Positions 43,686 through 52,784 of a stretch of DNA of 64,000 bases are shown in pieces. The notes beneath the pieces are model-generated. The model worked only from the letters and a program-made list of their open reading frames with translations. It ran no database searches and was not told the origin of the DNA. Where the stretch lies: contig NZ_PVTE01000010.1 in assembly GCF_003002825.1 (NCBI RefSeq), positions 124,001-188,000 on the forward strand, read 5' to 3'. The position numbers and the translations under genes are program-made. Each line of letters opens with the position of its first letter. Within the stretch, counting starts at the first letter, position 1. The stretch comes from Spirosoma oryzae. GTDB lineage: Bacteria; Bacteroidota; Bacteroidia; Cytophagales; Spirosomataceae.

Positions 43686-44316
43686 CGGATGTCAGGTGTA
43701 TCGTGCCAGTACTGATCTGCCAGGTGGCTGTGATGGGTAATCCGGTGAGCGCAACGTCCTGGTGGGAGGTCAGCCAAACCGAAACGCCCCGTCGAACCTG
43801 CTGATGCACAAAGTCGAACAGCCGGGCAGCCGTTTCGACGTCGAGTGTCGTCAGGGGCTCGTCGAGCAAGACCAACTGCGGCCGACCCAGCCAGGCCAGC
43901 AAAAGCGATAGTTTCTTGAGCATACCACTCGAATACGTTCGGGTCGGCTGCGTCCAGAAGGCTGTAACGCCCAGCAGATCGGCCAATTGATCAACTTGCC
44001 CGGCAGGCGCTCGTTTAGCCTTGGCGACAAAAGCGGTCAGGTCGCGGGCAGTCAGAAAGTCGGGGTAAACCGGCTCTGCTTCCGCGTAATTCACCCGAAG
44101 CCGATAGTCGACAGGCTGGCGTTGGCTGTCGTAGGTGTTGTCGAGCAACACCGTCCCGGTGAAGGGCAGCAGCCCCGCTACGATACGCAGGAAGGTCGTT
44201 TTGCCCGAGCCGTTGCTGCCCCGGAAATAGTGAATGCCGGGCGGAACGGTCAGTTTAGGAACGGTCAGTACGGTTTTCCCTTCGTACGCTTTGTTTAGGT
44301 CGGTAACAGTCAGCAC
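43669..44316 (-). CDS. ABC transporter ATP-binding protein
   Basis: A 215-residue ATPase subunit. Walker A GSNGSGKTT (33-41), a signature motif degenerate at YSSGM (128-132), Walker B LVLLDEP (148-154) and the H-loop LTSHQ (about 184-188). The short length and tight coupling to a membrane protein fit an ABC-2-type exporter like the CcmA class. It is followed by the permease gene with a 17-bp overlap and lies 70 bp from the TonB-dependent receptor gene on the same strand. Confidence 0.9.
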   Translation of the reverse strand: MLTVTDLNKAYEGKTVLTVPKLTVPPGIHYFRGSNGSGKTTFLRIVAGLLPFTGTVLLDNTYDSQRQPVDYRLRVNYAEAEPVYPDFLTARDLTAFVAKAKRAPAGQVDQLADLLGVTAFWTQPTRTYSSGMLKKLSLLLAWLGRPQLVLLDEPLTTLDVETAARLFDFVHQQVRRGVSVWLTSHQDVALTGLPITATWQISTGTIHLTSDAFTG

Positions 44317-44385
44317 AGGTAGTGGCTAGGGCAGAGGTTCGGCTGTAAAACTACGCCCGTAAGCCTGCTGCACCTGTACCGCTCA

Positions 44386-46509
44386 TCACCATTTCAGACC
44401 AAGCCGCAGGCCGGCGAGTGCATTCCGGGCCGGAGAAGCATTGTAGTACCGGTTACCGACAGCGTTGATATCGTAGCCCAGCGAATACACCTGATTGAGC
44501 AGATTGTCGCCACTCACGTACAGGTCAGCGGTCCAGCGCTGCGCCCAAATGCGCCGGTAGCCCAGCGTGGCCTGAAGAAGTCGCGTCGGGTCAGACTGTA
44601 CCGTACCGGCATCGTTCAGCGGAAACGGATTCAGGTATTGGTAGGTCAGGTGCGCGTATAAGCCCGGCCGCGACTCGAAGTCGAAACCCGCGACGACGGT
44701 CACCGGCGCGACGCCCGGTATGCGGTTGTTCGACAGGTCAGCGTTGCCTTGCTGGTAATCACGGAAGCTGTAATCGGTCAGGGTCAGACTCGTCCAGAGC
44801 CGACCCAGCGTGACAAAGGAATGAGTGGTAGCCGCAAGACCGGGTTGGAACAGATCGTACGAAAACTGGCCCTCCAGCCCCCGCTGATCGGTACGACCCG
44901 CGTTGACGAAAAACTCGGCACCGGCCGCATTTGATCGACGCACAATAGTCTGGCGTAATCCCAGCTGATACAGGGCCAGGTCGACGCGAAGTCGTCCGTC
45001 GCGGGTCGATCCGCGCAGGCCAACCTCGTAGCTTGCTCCTCGTTCGGGGTCCAGTGTCGTGTTGAACCCGCCCGCCGACGGCCGTACTTCCTGGCTCGAT
45101 GGGGCCGAATAGCCGGTGCTGATGCTGACAAAAGCTGACAGTCGTTGACAGAACGTACGCAGCAACGCCACGCGGGGCAGCCAAACGGGATCGAAAGTGC
45201 GGGTCAGCAACTGAGCCGGAATGGCATTGGTCGCCTGAACGGGGAAGCGCGTAAACCCGTAGCTAACGTTGTTGCGGCTCAGGCCCGCCGTCAGGCGAAA
45301 CTGGGCAGGCAGTTTCATCTCGGCCTGTGCAAACAGCGTGAGCTGCCGCGCGGTCAGCTCCTCGTCGGTCTGAATGGTGTCGGGTACACCCTGCCGGTTA
45401 CCAAAATTCCGGTCGACCGTGAAGTTGCGCAGAAACTCACCGCCGACCGTAAACGTGGTTGGTATTGGCCCATCGGGTAGCCGGAACTGCGTGATCGTGC
45501 GCCCGCCCAGCCCCAGGTCAGCCCGCTTTTCGTAATTGGTAATAAACGGATTGGCAAAGTCGGTCGTCGATCCGTAGAGCACGGTTGTGTTCTGAATGCG
45601 GTCGGTCCAGCGGTATTCCTGCGCCACGCCCAGCAGCCCAAATTTCTGGTAGATGCCGGCCTGTTGCTGAGCACTGCCGGGCAGCGTCGCCGTTGCCGGG
45701 CGCGACGCTCGTGGATTGGCCCGATACTGATTTTCGTTCAGACCGCCCGGCGTTTCGTAGTGCAGGTCGGAATATAAGCCCAGTACGGAAATCGTGCGTT
45801 TGGGCGATACGGCGAATGAGCTGGTCAGGCTGAAGTTATCCCGGACTAAGGCACTGTGATCGCGATACCCGTCCGATTGCAGGTGATTGTAACTGACCGA
45901 TAAAGCGGAGTTTTCGCGTCCTGTCTGCACCGACACCCCGTTGCCGTAAAGACCGTAGCTGCCTGCCAGCCCCGACAGTTCAACGCTGGTCTTACCGCTG
46001 GGTACCGACAGGCCACTAAACAGCAGCGTGCCCCCCGTACCGGCACCGTACAGACTACCCGACGGGCCTTTGATGACTTCCAGCCGCCCCAGCGCCCGCA
46101 CATCGAGGGCATTCAGCGGGGTATTACCGCCCGCATCGGTCAACGGTATTTCATTCCAGTAGGTCTTCACGTTGCGCACACCGAATGGCGAGCGAATGGC
46201 GCTGCCCCGAATTGCCAGCCGGTAACTGCCCGGCGACCGCTCGTCGGCCCGAACACCGGGCAAGGTATTGAGGGCCGGAACCAGCGTCGGGATGCCGAAC
46301 CGTTGATTCAGGTCGCGACGCCCGAGCAGGCCAATCGACGCCGGTGTTTCCAGCAACCGGCGGTTGGTCGCGTAGCCCCGGACGATGACCTCGTTGAGCT
46401 GTAAGGTATCGTCGAGCGAACGGGTCAGCGAATCTGGTCCCGGTGTTTGTGCCGACGCCAGAGTCATCGTGCCAATAAGCAGTGCTGTTGATGCGTAATA
46501 AGCCTTCAT
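44386..46509 (-). CDS. TonB-dependent outer membrane receptor
   Basis: A 707-residue outer membrane receptor. The signal peptide is MKAYYASTALLIGTMTLASAQ. A TonB-box-like segment LNEVIVRGY lies near residues 39-47. The plug domain covers about 55-165 (TPASIGLLGRRDLNQRF, LPGVRADERSPGSYRLAIRG, LEVIKGPSGSLYGAGTGG). The rest is a 22-strand-type barrel ending GLRLGLKW. It lacks the N-terminal carboxypeptidase-like domain common in SusC proteins and is smaller, closer to siderophore or metal-chelate receptors. The substrate is not determinable. The ATG at 46509 fits the signal peptide. It may be co-transcribed with the ABC exporter genes. Confidence 0.9.
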   Translation of the reverse strand: MKAYYASTALLIGTMTLASAQTPGPDSLTRSLDDTLQLNEVIVRGYATNRRLLETPASIGLLGRRDLNQRFGIPTLVPALNTLPGVRADERSPGSYRLAIRGSAIRSPFGVRNVKTYWNEIPLTDAGGNTPLNALDVRALGRLEVIKGPSGSLYGAGTGGTLLFSGLSVPSGKTSVELSGLAGSYGLYGNGVSVQTGRENSALSVSYNHLQSDGYRDHSALVRDNFSLTSSFAVSPKRTISVLGLYSDLHYETPGGLNENQYRANPRASRPATATLPGSAQQQAGIYQKFGLLGVAQEYRWTDRIQNTTVLYGSTTDFANPFITNYEKRADLGLGGRTITQFRLPDGPIPTTFTVGGEFLRNFTVDRNFGNRQGVPDTIQTDEELTARQLTLFAQAEMKLPAQFRLTAGLSRNNVSYGFTRFPVQATNAIPAQLLTRTFDPVWLPRVALLRTFCQRLSAFVSISTGYSAPSSQEVRPSAGGFNTTLDPERGASYEVGLRGSTRDGRLRVDLALYQLGLRQTIVRRSNAAGAEFFVNAGRTDQRGLEGQFSYDLFQPGLAATTHSFVTLGRLWTSLTLTDYSFRDYQQGNADLSNNRIPGVAPVTVVAGFDFESRPGLYAHLTYQYLNPFPLNDAGTVQSDPTRLLQATLGYRRIWAQRWTADLYVSGDNLLNQVYSLGYDINAVGNRYYNASPARNALAGLRLGLKW

Positions 46510-46623
46510 AGAACCCAATAAGAAGCCACCCAACGGCAGCGGACCGGGGTGGCTTGGTACGGGATTAACCCGGAATTAACGCAAATGGTCGCGTACCGCG
46601 AATAAATTGAGCGAACAGGTCAG

Positions 46624-46750
46624 TTGATAGTTATAAAGTTGTAAGGTCGTAAAGTTATAAAGTTGCTGACGCCAGCGGTACTGGACGCGGTAGTCCCGGC
46701 GGGGAACCGCAACTTTACAACGCTACAACTATCCAAATCTATAACTCTAG
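46624..46750. repeat. Octamer-word element J (YTRTAARG type)
   Basis: The left arm has 8-bp words in register at 46631-46662 (TTATAAAG, TTGTAAGG, TCGTAAAG, TTATAAAG). The right arm at 46711-46750 is AACTTTAC, AACGCTAC, AACTATCC, AAATCTAT, AACTCTAG. The loop contains TCCCGGCGGGGAACCGC (46694-46710), nearly identical to the core in the element at 61992-62008. The stop codon of the MRJP-like gene (46747-46749, minus strand) falls inside the last word. Words differ completely from the GARTG-type elements. Confidence 0.82.
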
Positions 46751-47832
46751 TTAGGAAGTTTCATCCGGTACAGGCGGTACGGATAATCGGTCTTGTCTTC
46801 CCCGTCGTTGTATTTTTTGCCCCGGTTGATCTGCGCACAGGTCAGGTACAAATAGCCGTCCCAACCCACAGCGAAACTATCGGGCCAGATCAGCCGCCCG
46901 TCGCGGACAAGCGTCTTCAGCTCCCGCTTCGGCGTAAAATACCGCACGGCTTGGTTCGGTGAATCAGTCAGGTAGACGTTGCCGGCCTTGTCGGATGTCA
47001 TACCGTGCGATACGCCTACTTCACCCATCGTTTCGACCGCTGCCGACAATTGCGCCGGACTGAGCGATTCGTTGCGCAGGGCTTCGGTCGGGATGCGGTA
47101 CAGCTTGGTCTGGTTGATGGCCCGGTAATAGAAGTACGTGTTATCGTCGGTCAGAGCAATGCCGTTGACGTTGCTACTGAACGGCTTCCCCGTCTTGTCT
47201 TTCACGACCTTGCCATCCAGCCGTAGCGTAAAACCCGGTTCGGCTTTGGTCGATTTGTCGTCGGTCAGTACCGTCCGGCTTTTGCCCGTTTTCAAGTTTA
47301 GTACGACCACCGACGACCGCTTGGGGTCCGACAGGTAAGCGTACTGATGTTCCGTGTCGATGCGCACGTCGTTGAGCGCCGTTTGTTCGCGGGGCAGATC
47401 CTCGAACCGGTAAATCTGCTCGACTTTATTGGTCGCGAGGTCGATCTTCATCAGCTTAACGCCGTCGGGAATGGTCGCTTCCTCGCCGGGATTGCCGGGG
47501 TCGAGTACCCACAGCGCGTTGGTATTGTCGACGTACAGCGCCTGTACGTTCATGAACCGGTCTTTCGGTTTTAGCGAATCCCACTGATTCCATTCGGCAT
47601 TGGGGTACGGCTTTCGTTCGCCATTGACAATTTCGGCCAGCCCGTAGTTGTAGTTCGTCGGCTTCTTGGGGAAGGTGACGAAGATTCGGCGCTCTTTGGA
47701 AACGCCAAGACCGATGGGCTGGAATTTGCCGAATTCGGCGACCGTTTCGAGTGGGGTTTGCGATTGACCCGGCTGGGCCTGCGTGGATGCAATACTCATC
47801 AGGGTAAACAGACCTAGTAGCTGCGTTTTCAT
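46747..47832 (-). CDS. Major royal jelly protein/yellow-like beta-propeller
   Basis: An exported 361-residue protein with signal peptide MKTQLLGLFTLMSIASTQA. It follows the bacterial MRJP family plan: PIGLGVSKERRIFVTFPKK, YPNAEWNQW, NVQALYVDNTNALWVLDPGNPG, LNDVRIDTEHQYAYLSD, FSSNVNGIALTDDNTYFYYR and VSHGMTSDKAGNVYLTDSPNQAV. These mark successive blades of a six-bladed propeller. The enzymatic role of bacterial members is unclear (possibly lactonase-like). The gene is divergent to another six-bladed propeller gene (SMP-30-like). Its stop codon lies in a repeat word. Confidence 0.88.
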   Translation of the reverse strand: MKTQLLGLFTLMSIASTQAQPGQSQTPLETVAEFGKFQPIGLGVSKERRIFVTFPKKPTNYNYGLAEIVNGERKPYPNAEWNQWDSLKPKDRFMNVQALYVDNTNALWVLDPGNPGEEATIPDGVKLMKIDLATNKVEQIYRFEDLPREQTALNDVRIDTEHQYAYLSDPKRSSVVVLNLKTGKSRTVLTDDKSTKAEPGFTLRLDGKVVKDKTGKPFSSNVNGIALTDDNTYFYYRAINQTKLYRIPTEALRNESLSPAQLSAAVETMGEVGVSHGMTSDKAGNVYLTDSPNQAVRYFTPKRELKTLVRDGRLIWPDSFAVGWDGYLYLTCAQINRGKKYNDGEDKTDYPYRLYRMKLPN

Positions 47833-47954
47833 GCGTTGAGCGTAACAGATAACCTGCTCAGATAACCGGGCGTGTGCGCTAAGGTTTCAAAATCAGCCCG
47901 GCTGGCACAGGTGGGGTGTCACAATATGATCATCATTGAAATCAATAACATGCT

Positions 47955-48035
47955 GCGAGTAGTTTTCAGTTTGTCGCCCTTAGTTCTGCCATTGCCGATC
48001 AACCACGAACGACAAACTACAAACCGAATACTCAA
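47955..48035. repeat. Heptamer-word element I (leader of the SMP-30-like gene)
   Basis: Left words of 7 bp from 47955: GCGAGTA, GTTTTCA, GTTTGTC, GCCCTTA, GTTCTGC. The centre contains CATTGCCGA, also present in the LolD leader element. Right words from 48001: AACCACG, AACGACA, AACTACA, AACCGAA, TACTCAA. The right arm ends 1 nt before the ATG at 48037. Pairing is imperfect but both arms keep the 7-bp register. Confidence 0.78.
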
Positions 48036-48036
48036 C

Positions 48037-49083
48037 ATGATGCGATTTCTCTTCTTCTGTGTCGTCAGTAGCTTACTGGCCGGGTCCGTGCTGGCCCAGT
48101 CTGCCCAATACACCACCATCGGTGCCGTCGTCCGGATGGACCCCCAGCTCGACAAACTGATCGCTCCGGGTACGGTCATCGAAGTTGTCGGGTCGGGGTT
48201 TGCGCACTTAGAGGGACCTGTCTGGGCGAAAGACAGCAGCTACCTGCTTGTCAACGACACGAAAGCGCAGATCACCTATAGCTGGTCGCCAACGAAAGGG
48301 ACGACAAAGTTTCTGGAACATTCGGGCTATACTGGTCGACTGCCGTATGGCGAAGAGCCGGGAGCGAATGGCATGTCGATCGATCCGCAGGGGCGACTGG
48401 TGATGGCTGAACATGGCGACCGGCGCATTGCCCGCATGCCGCTGATTGGTCACGGGGGTAAGGAAACGGTGAGCGACGCGTACCAGAACAAACGCTATAA
48501 TAGCCCCAACGACGTACTCGTCCACACCGACGGTAGTATTTACTTCACCGACCCGACCTATGGACTGCCGAAGAAAGACACTGATCCGGCGCGTGAACAG
48601 CCCGTGAAAGGTGTCTACCGCTTGCCGGCCGGTGGACGGGGTGCCGCTACGCTGCTCGTTAGTGACCTGACGTATCCCAACGGACTGGCGCTGTCGATGG
48701 ACGAAAAAACGCTGTTCGTGTCGCAATCCGACTCGGCCAGACCGATCATTATGGCGTATCCCGTGCTGGCGGGTGGCTCGCTGGGTAAAGGCCGTGTCTA
48801 CTTCGATATGAGCAAGCTTCCCCGGCTCCGGTACAAAGAAGTACCCGATGGCCTGAAAGCCGATCAGGCGGGGAACCTGTGGGCGAGCGGACCGGGTGGT
48901 TTGCTGGTCATTGCGCCCTCGGGAGCCGGGAAGACCGGTAAACTGATTGGGCGGATCGATACGGGCGAGGTGATCTCGAACTGCGCCTGGGGCGACGACG
49001 GGTCGATGCTGTATATCGTGTCGGGTACGTATCTCTGTCGCGTCAAAACCAACACAAAAGGCCACCTACAGGGCAAACCGTAA
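48037..49083 (+). CDS. SMP-30/gluconolactonase family protein, exported
   Basis: A 348-residue periplasmic or secreted six-bladed beta-propeller. The signal peptide is MMRFLFFCVVSSLLAGSVLAQ. Metal-site and active-site candidates fit the SMP-30 family: Glu in HLEGPVWAKDSSYLLVND, Asn in RYNSPNDVLVHTDGSIYFTDP, and Asp in KEVPDGLKADQAGNLWASG. Family members hydrolyse sugar lactones with a divalent metal. The start at 48037 (or 48040) gives a clean signal peptide; the frame is open for 55 codons upstream, but those fall in the repeat element and lack coding character. Confidence 0.88.
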   Translation: MMRFLFFCVVSSLLAGSVLAQSAQYTTIGAVVRMDPQLDKLIAPGTVIEVVGSGFAHLEGPVWAKDSSYLLVNDTKAQITYSWSPTKGTTKFLEHSGYTGRLPYGEEPGANGMSIDPQGRLVMAEHGDRRIARMPLIGHGGKETVSDAYQNKRYNSPNDVLVHTDGSIYFTDPTYGLPKKDTDPAREQPVKGVYRLPAGGRGAATLLVSDLTYPNGLALSMDEKTLFVSQSDSARPIIMAYPVLAGGSLGKGRVYFDMSKLPRLRYKEVPDGLKADQAGNLWASGPGGLLVIAPSGAGKTGKLIGRIDTGEVISNCAWGDDGSMLYIVSGTYLCRVKTNTKGHLQGKP

Positions 49084-49111
49084 CTGGCCTTTTGCGCTGG
49101 AAGAGAACGTG

Positions 49112-50371
49112 TTAATTGGCTAGTGGCTCGGTCATCGGGGAGTCGCGGACCAGCATAACATACTGGAAGTAAGCCGTCATTGGTAGTGCTGGATTAAACT
49201 CGATGCGCTGGGCCATGGCCGACGAATAACGAATTCGTAGTGGGGTTGTGCGGGCAAAGGAACCGGGCCGGTCGAGGGCAAACAGGGTTACGGAACGCGG
49301 CCTGGTCAGTGCCCGCATCACGTCGATGCCTTCGGTATGCATCATCTTTCCGTCGTTGTTGAACAGGCTGACCGGTGAAAAGCGCTGCCCCGGCGTTCGT
49401 GCTTCTATGGGTAGGTACGACGATGGTGACATCATGAAACTGTCGAGGTAAGCGAACGTAATCGACACAATTTTGTCGTGCAGGTACAGGTTCGATTCCC
49501 GAATGCGGCAGGCCAACGGTTTTCCGCTGTTGACGGGTTTTTCCTGCAATACGTGAAAGAAGCCCCAGAGTCCGTACAGTTTTTCACCGTTCAGGCCGGG
49601 TAGTAGCTGCGCGAAATTGGCGAACAGGGTCGCTTCGCGACTGGGTATCGTCCGCAGCCAGCCAATGTTGGTCAGTAACTGCCGCGTTTCGGTATACGTC
49701 GATTTTAGGAGCCGCTGGTAAGCCGCTGAATCGGCTTTGAACCGGTCGAGCAGCGGCAGTGCCGTTGCGCCAACGATACTGTCGGGGCGACTACTGCGCA
49801 ACTGGGCCAACAGCGTATCGACTACCGCGCGATCGTCGTTCGATAAGCGGACGGTGGCGAGCAGACTGCTCAGATGATCGGCGGCAAGGGGATTGTCCTG
49901 AATCCGGTCGATACCCACGAATCGAATCTGTCGCCGGTTGGGTAGCGTCTGATTCAGCGCCCGGATGCGCTGAATTTTTCGGTAGAAATCGGCATTGCCC
50001 CACTGCGCCTTTTGCTTTACCCAACGAGTGAACACTCGCTTAAGCAGGGTAGTGTCGCCAGTTTGCAGGTATTGATTCAGCAGTCGGGCCTGTGAGGCAT
50101 CGACTTCGGCCAGGTAATGGCGTAGGCCAACGCGCTGATTCAGGTGCCGGAGCAGGGTGAAGTCGACCGCCTGGGGTGTCTGGAAGCCGTGAGATTCGCC
50201 CAGTAGAAACAGCTGGTTTTTGTAAAACGAATCGTCGAAGAGCGGAAACGGATTCGCTGCGTCGAGTTGAACAGGCTGGTGGGGGACTGAATTGTACGAA
50301 CTGTCGGATTGCGCCAGCAGTCGGTAGGAGACAAACAATAGCAGTAGCCCTGTCCGAAAGGCGTTCAGCAT
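49112..50371 (-). CDS. Erythromycin esterase-like (EreA/ChaN superfamily) exported protein
   Basis: A 419-residue protein with a signal-like N-terminus (MLNAFRTGLLLLFVSYRLLAQ). The LFLLGESHGFQTPQAVDFTLLRHL segment carries the Glu-x-His typical of the EreA-type active site. LAEVDASQARLLNQYL and RQIRFVGIDRI are the next conserved blocks. The overall plan is that of a Bacteroidota EreA/ChaN-like hydrolase; macrolide esterase activity is not implied. The ATG at 50395 is an alternative start eight codons upstream. Codons before the promoter-like box at 50438 are excluded. Confidence 0.7.
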   Translation of the reverse strand: MLNAFRTGLLLLFVSYRLLAQSDSSYNSVPHQPVQLDAANPFPLFDDSFYKNQLFLLGESHGFQTPQAVDFTLLRHLNQRVGLRHYLAEVDASQARLLNQYLQTGDTTLLKRVFTRWVKQKAQWGNADFYRKIQRIRALNQTLPNRRQIRFVGIDRIQDNPLAADHLSSLLATVRLSNDDRAVVDTLLAQLRSSRPDSIVGATALPLLDRFKADSAAYQRLLKSTYTETRQLLTNIGWLRTIPSREATLFANFAQLLPGLNGEKLYGLWGFFHVLQEKPVNSGKPLACRIRESNLYLHDKIVSITFAYLDSFMMSPSSYLPIEARTPGQRFSPVSLFNNDGKMMHTEGIDVMRALTRPRSVTLFALDRPGSFARTTPLRIRYSSAMAQRIEFNPALPMTAYFQYVMLVRDSPMTEPLAN

Positions 50372-50437
50372 GGAGGAAGGAAAGGTAGCAGTCATAAGTA
50401 AGCCGTTACTTGATCGATCGATGCGTTGTCGATCTGT

Positions 50438-50445
50438 CAAAACTA
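50438..50445 (-). promoter_or_regulatory. -7 box upstream of the EreA-like gene
   Basis: The minus strand reads TAGTTTTG, an exact TAnnTTTG match. The expected transcription start near 50431 is compatible with translation from 50395 or 50371 and argues against a longer protein. Confidence 0.5.
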
Positions 50446-50538
50446 GGCGTCACAAAGTCGTTACGCCTATCAGTAGTGACAGGGTGGCTGCTACAGGGAT
50501 AAACGGGATAAATCAGGGACCGGTCGGCTGCGTTGGGA

Positions 50539-51444
50539 TCAATGGGAGCGGGCTACCGTGTCGAAGCGCGCATCGAAGGTGTCTACGAAGGAGCGCGAAA
50601 CCGGAATGCGGTTAGGAACGTCGGTAAGCGTAAGCTGATAGCCACGCGCATTGCCGTCGGCATGACTGACCGCCCGTAGGTTGACGAGAAACGCCCGGTG
50701 GCAGCGCAGAAAGTCCGGGTGTGACGCGAGCGTAGCTTCGATTTCCTTCAACGTACTGCGCAGTACCGTCTTGTGCAGCGCCCCCGTGTGTAGCCAGTAC
50801 ACATCGACATAATTACCCACCGACTCGACGTAGCGCAGTTGATCGGGTATCAGGCTGAGTTTGTCGCGTCCGTTTTCCGAGCTAAGCACAATGGGCGCTA
50901 CTGTCGGTTCTGGTTTGGCGGTCATTACCGACTCAGTCACAGGCGGATCAATGGCAATGCGGGCCAGTTGCTGATTCAGCAATTGTGCGTGGGCCAGATT
51001 CCGTTTCAACCGTCGTTGCTCGTTGCTGAATACGCCGACGCTGATGGGAAAGAATCCGATCAGCGTAACGCTGGCATACATCTCCCAGAACGTAGCGTGC
51101 CCTATACGCAGTAACCACATCACGATCATATTGCCGACGCTAACGCACAACAGGACAAACAGAACCTGTACGATCTGTCTGCCAACCGTCCAGCGGTCTT
51201 CGTCATAAAGGGCAGGGAGGAGCGACGGAACAAGCCAATTGGCTACCAGCGTCGACAGAACACACCCGAGCCCGAACAGAGCGAGTAGCCCGGCCCGAGA
51301 CCAGTCGTCGGTATGACCACCCCCGAACAGGTACACAAATGCAAAAACGTAAACGCCACTGAGCAGCGACTGTCGAACTTGGTTGGTAAAGCCAAAATCT
51401 TCAGCCACAGGCCGGTTCAGGAAGTGATGAATCGAACGAAGCAT
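50539..51444 (-). CDS. Membrane-anchored LytTR transcriptional regulator
   Basis: A 301-residue protein with four hydrophobic helices in the first half (about 28-43, 50-75, 90-113 and 122-140), a coiled-coil-like link (NEQRRLKRNLAHAQLLNQQLA) and a C-terminal LytTR domain (about 190-295; LRYVESVGNYVDVYWLHTG, FLRCHRAFLVNLRAV, RIPVSRSFVDTF). It would bind DNA from the inner membrane as a one-component system. The ATG at 51444 is used. It is divergent to bioB; its target genes are unknown. Confidence 0.86.
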   Translation of the reverse strand: MLRSIHHFLNRPVAEDFGFTNQVRQSLLSGVYVFAFVYLFGGGHTDDWSRAGLLALFGLGCVLSTLVANWLVPSLLPALYDEDRWTVGRQIVQVLFVLLCVSVGNMIVMWLLRIGHATFWEMYASVTLIGFFPISVGVFSNEQRRLKRNLAHAQLLNQQLARIAIDPPVTESVMTAKPEPTVAPIVLSSENGRDKLSLIPDQLRYVESVGNYVDVYWLHTGALHKTVLRSTLKEIEATLASHPDFLRCHRAFLVNLRAVSHADGNARGYQLTLTDVPNRIPVSRSFVDTFDARFDTVARSH

Positions 51445-51496
51445 CGACAAAAATAAGTAGTGATGCCAATCGACGCGCCAAATCCATCCCGCCGAT

Positions 51497-51504
51497 TATC
51501 TTTG
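51497..51504 (+). promoter_or_regulatory. bioB: -7 box of bioB
   Basis: TATCTTTG, an exact TAnnTTTG match, 93 nt upstream of the bioB start. The heptamer palindrome begins 7 nt further on, so the transcript leader would consist almost wholly of that element. Confidence 0.65.
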
Positions 51505-51511
51505 TTGACCA

Positions 51512-51597
51512 GGTTTACAGTATTCGGTTTACAGTCATGCGATGGCAGCGGTAAACGGAATACCGTGAACCGTAAACTGTAAACCATAAACTACGTT
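51512..51597. repeat. Heptamer-word element G (bioB leader)
   Basis: The left arm is 7-bp words GGTTTAC, AGTATTC, GGTTTAC, AGTCATG (51512-51539). The right arm is six words GGTAAAC, GGAATAC, CGTGAAC, CGTAAAC, TGTAAAC, CATAAAC (51550-51591), followed by TACGTT and the bioB ATG. The two arms are complementary (GTTTAC with GTAAAC). The AGTATTCGGTTTAC segment recurs at the element after proS. Confidence 0.85.
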
Positions 51598-52593
51598 ATG
51601 CTGCGTACCGACTGGACCCGTGCTGAAATTGCCGATATTTATAATTCGCCCGTACTGGAACTGATCTACCGGGCCGCTACCGTACACCGCGAACACCACG
51701 ATCCACAGGAGGTGCAGGTATGTACGCTGCTGTCGGTCAAGACGGGCGGTTGCCCCGAAGATTGTGCCTATTGCCCGCAGGCTGCCCGCTACCATACCAG
51801 CGTCAAAACCCACAAACTGCTGGAGGTCGACGAAGTACTGACGGCGGCACAACGGGCGAAAGACACGGGCAGCACGCGTTTCTGCATGGGCGCGGCCTGG
51901 CGTGAAGTGCGCGACAACCGCGACTTCGACAAAGTGCTCGACATGGTGCAGGGCGTCAACGAAATGGGCCTTGAAGTGTGCTGTACGCTCGGTATGCTCA
52001 CCGAAAGTCAGGCGCAGAAACTGAAGGATGCCGGTCTGTACGCCTACAACCACAACCTCGACACCAGCGAAGAATACTACGGCGACATCATCAGCACCCG
52101 CACCTACGACGACCGGCTCGATACGCTTGGTCACGCGCGTAAAGCCGGAATCTCGGTTTGCTCGGGTGGTATCATCGGCATGGGTGAGTCGCATACGGAT
52201 CGGATCGGTATGCTGCACACGCTGGCTACGCTGCCCCAGCACCCGGAGTCAGTACCGGTCAATGCGCTGGTACCGGTAGAAGGTACACCGCTGGAAGATC
52301 AACCCCGCGTGTCGGTCTGGGAAATGGTGCGTATGATTGCGACGGCGCGTATCATCATGCCGAAAACGATGGTGCGGCTGTCGGCGGGACGCGTGCGGAT
52401 GAATACGGAAGAGCAGGCGCTGTGCTTCCTGGCCGGGGCCAACTCGATCTTCGCCGGCGACAAACTCCTGACCACGCCCAACCCCGACGAAGACGCCGAT
52501 CAGCAACTGTTCCAGACGCTCAACATCCGACCTCGTAAGGCGTTCAAAAACAACGATCAGCCGGCCGTCGTCTTCGAGCAGATTCCGTTATAA
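51598..52593 (+). CDS. bioB: Biotin synthase
   Basis: Radical SAM enzyme that inserts sulfur into dethiobiotin, the last step of biotin synthesis. The 331-residue protein has the SAM-cluster cysteines C52, C56 and C59 ([12 protein letters not shown]), the family block [24 protein letters not shown] and the closing LSAGRVRMN and [13 protein letters not shown]. Ligands for the second [2Fe-2S] cluster should be the Cys in FCMG, the Cys in EVCCTLG and the Arg in SAGRVRM. It is monocistronic, with a promoter, a hairpin leader and a terminator; other bio genes are not in the window. Confidence 0.97.
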   Translation: MLRTDWTRAEIADIYNSPVLELIYRAATVHREHHDPQEVQVCTLLSVKTGGCPEDCAYCPQAARYHTSVKTHKLLEVDEVLTAAQRAKDTGSTRFCMGAAWREVRDNRDFDKVLDMVQGVNEMGLEVCCTLGMLTESQAQKLKDAGLYAYNHNLDTSEEYYGDIISTRTYDDRLDTLGHARKAGISVCSGGIIGMGESHTDRIGMLHTLATLPQHPESVPVNALVPVEGTPLEDQPRVSVWEMVRMIATARIIMPKTMVRLSAGRVRMNTEEQALCFLAGANSIFAGDKLLTTPNPDEDADQQLFQTLNIRPRKAFKNNDQPAVVFEQIPL

Positions 52594-52635
52594 GTCAATT
52601 CGCTGGCAAGTCAGTCGCTGATTGACATGATATGA

Positions 52636-52684
52636 AAAGCCGTTTGAACTCAGTAGCGCGTCTAGTGAGTCCAAACGGCTTTCG
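52636..52684 (+). terminator. bioB: bioB terminator
   Basis: The stem AAAGCCGTTTG pairs with CAAACGGCTTT, and the inner ACTCA pairs with TGAGT, with a loop around 52652-52665; it is followed by a T-rich tract. It lies about 45 nt after the bioB stop. Confidence 0.75.
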
Positions 52685-52784
52685 TTTGTTGACGCGTAGC
52701 TTGTCGAGAAGTAGAATTCGACTCGATCGTCGCTTAAGCGCATGTGCAGACAAGTCGTTTGTTTTACAGTCCGAATAGCAGTCG

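Noticed and set aside
51448-51455. CAAAAATA, a minus-strand -7-like box at the membrane LytTR gene
   Set aside because: The predicted transcription start would fall at or after the start codon, requiring a leaderless mRNA. Without transcript data it is as likely to be chance in an A-rich stretch.
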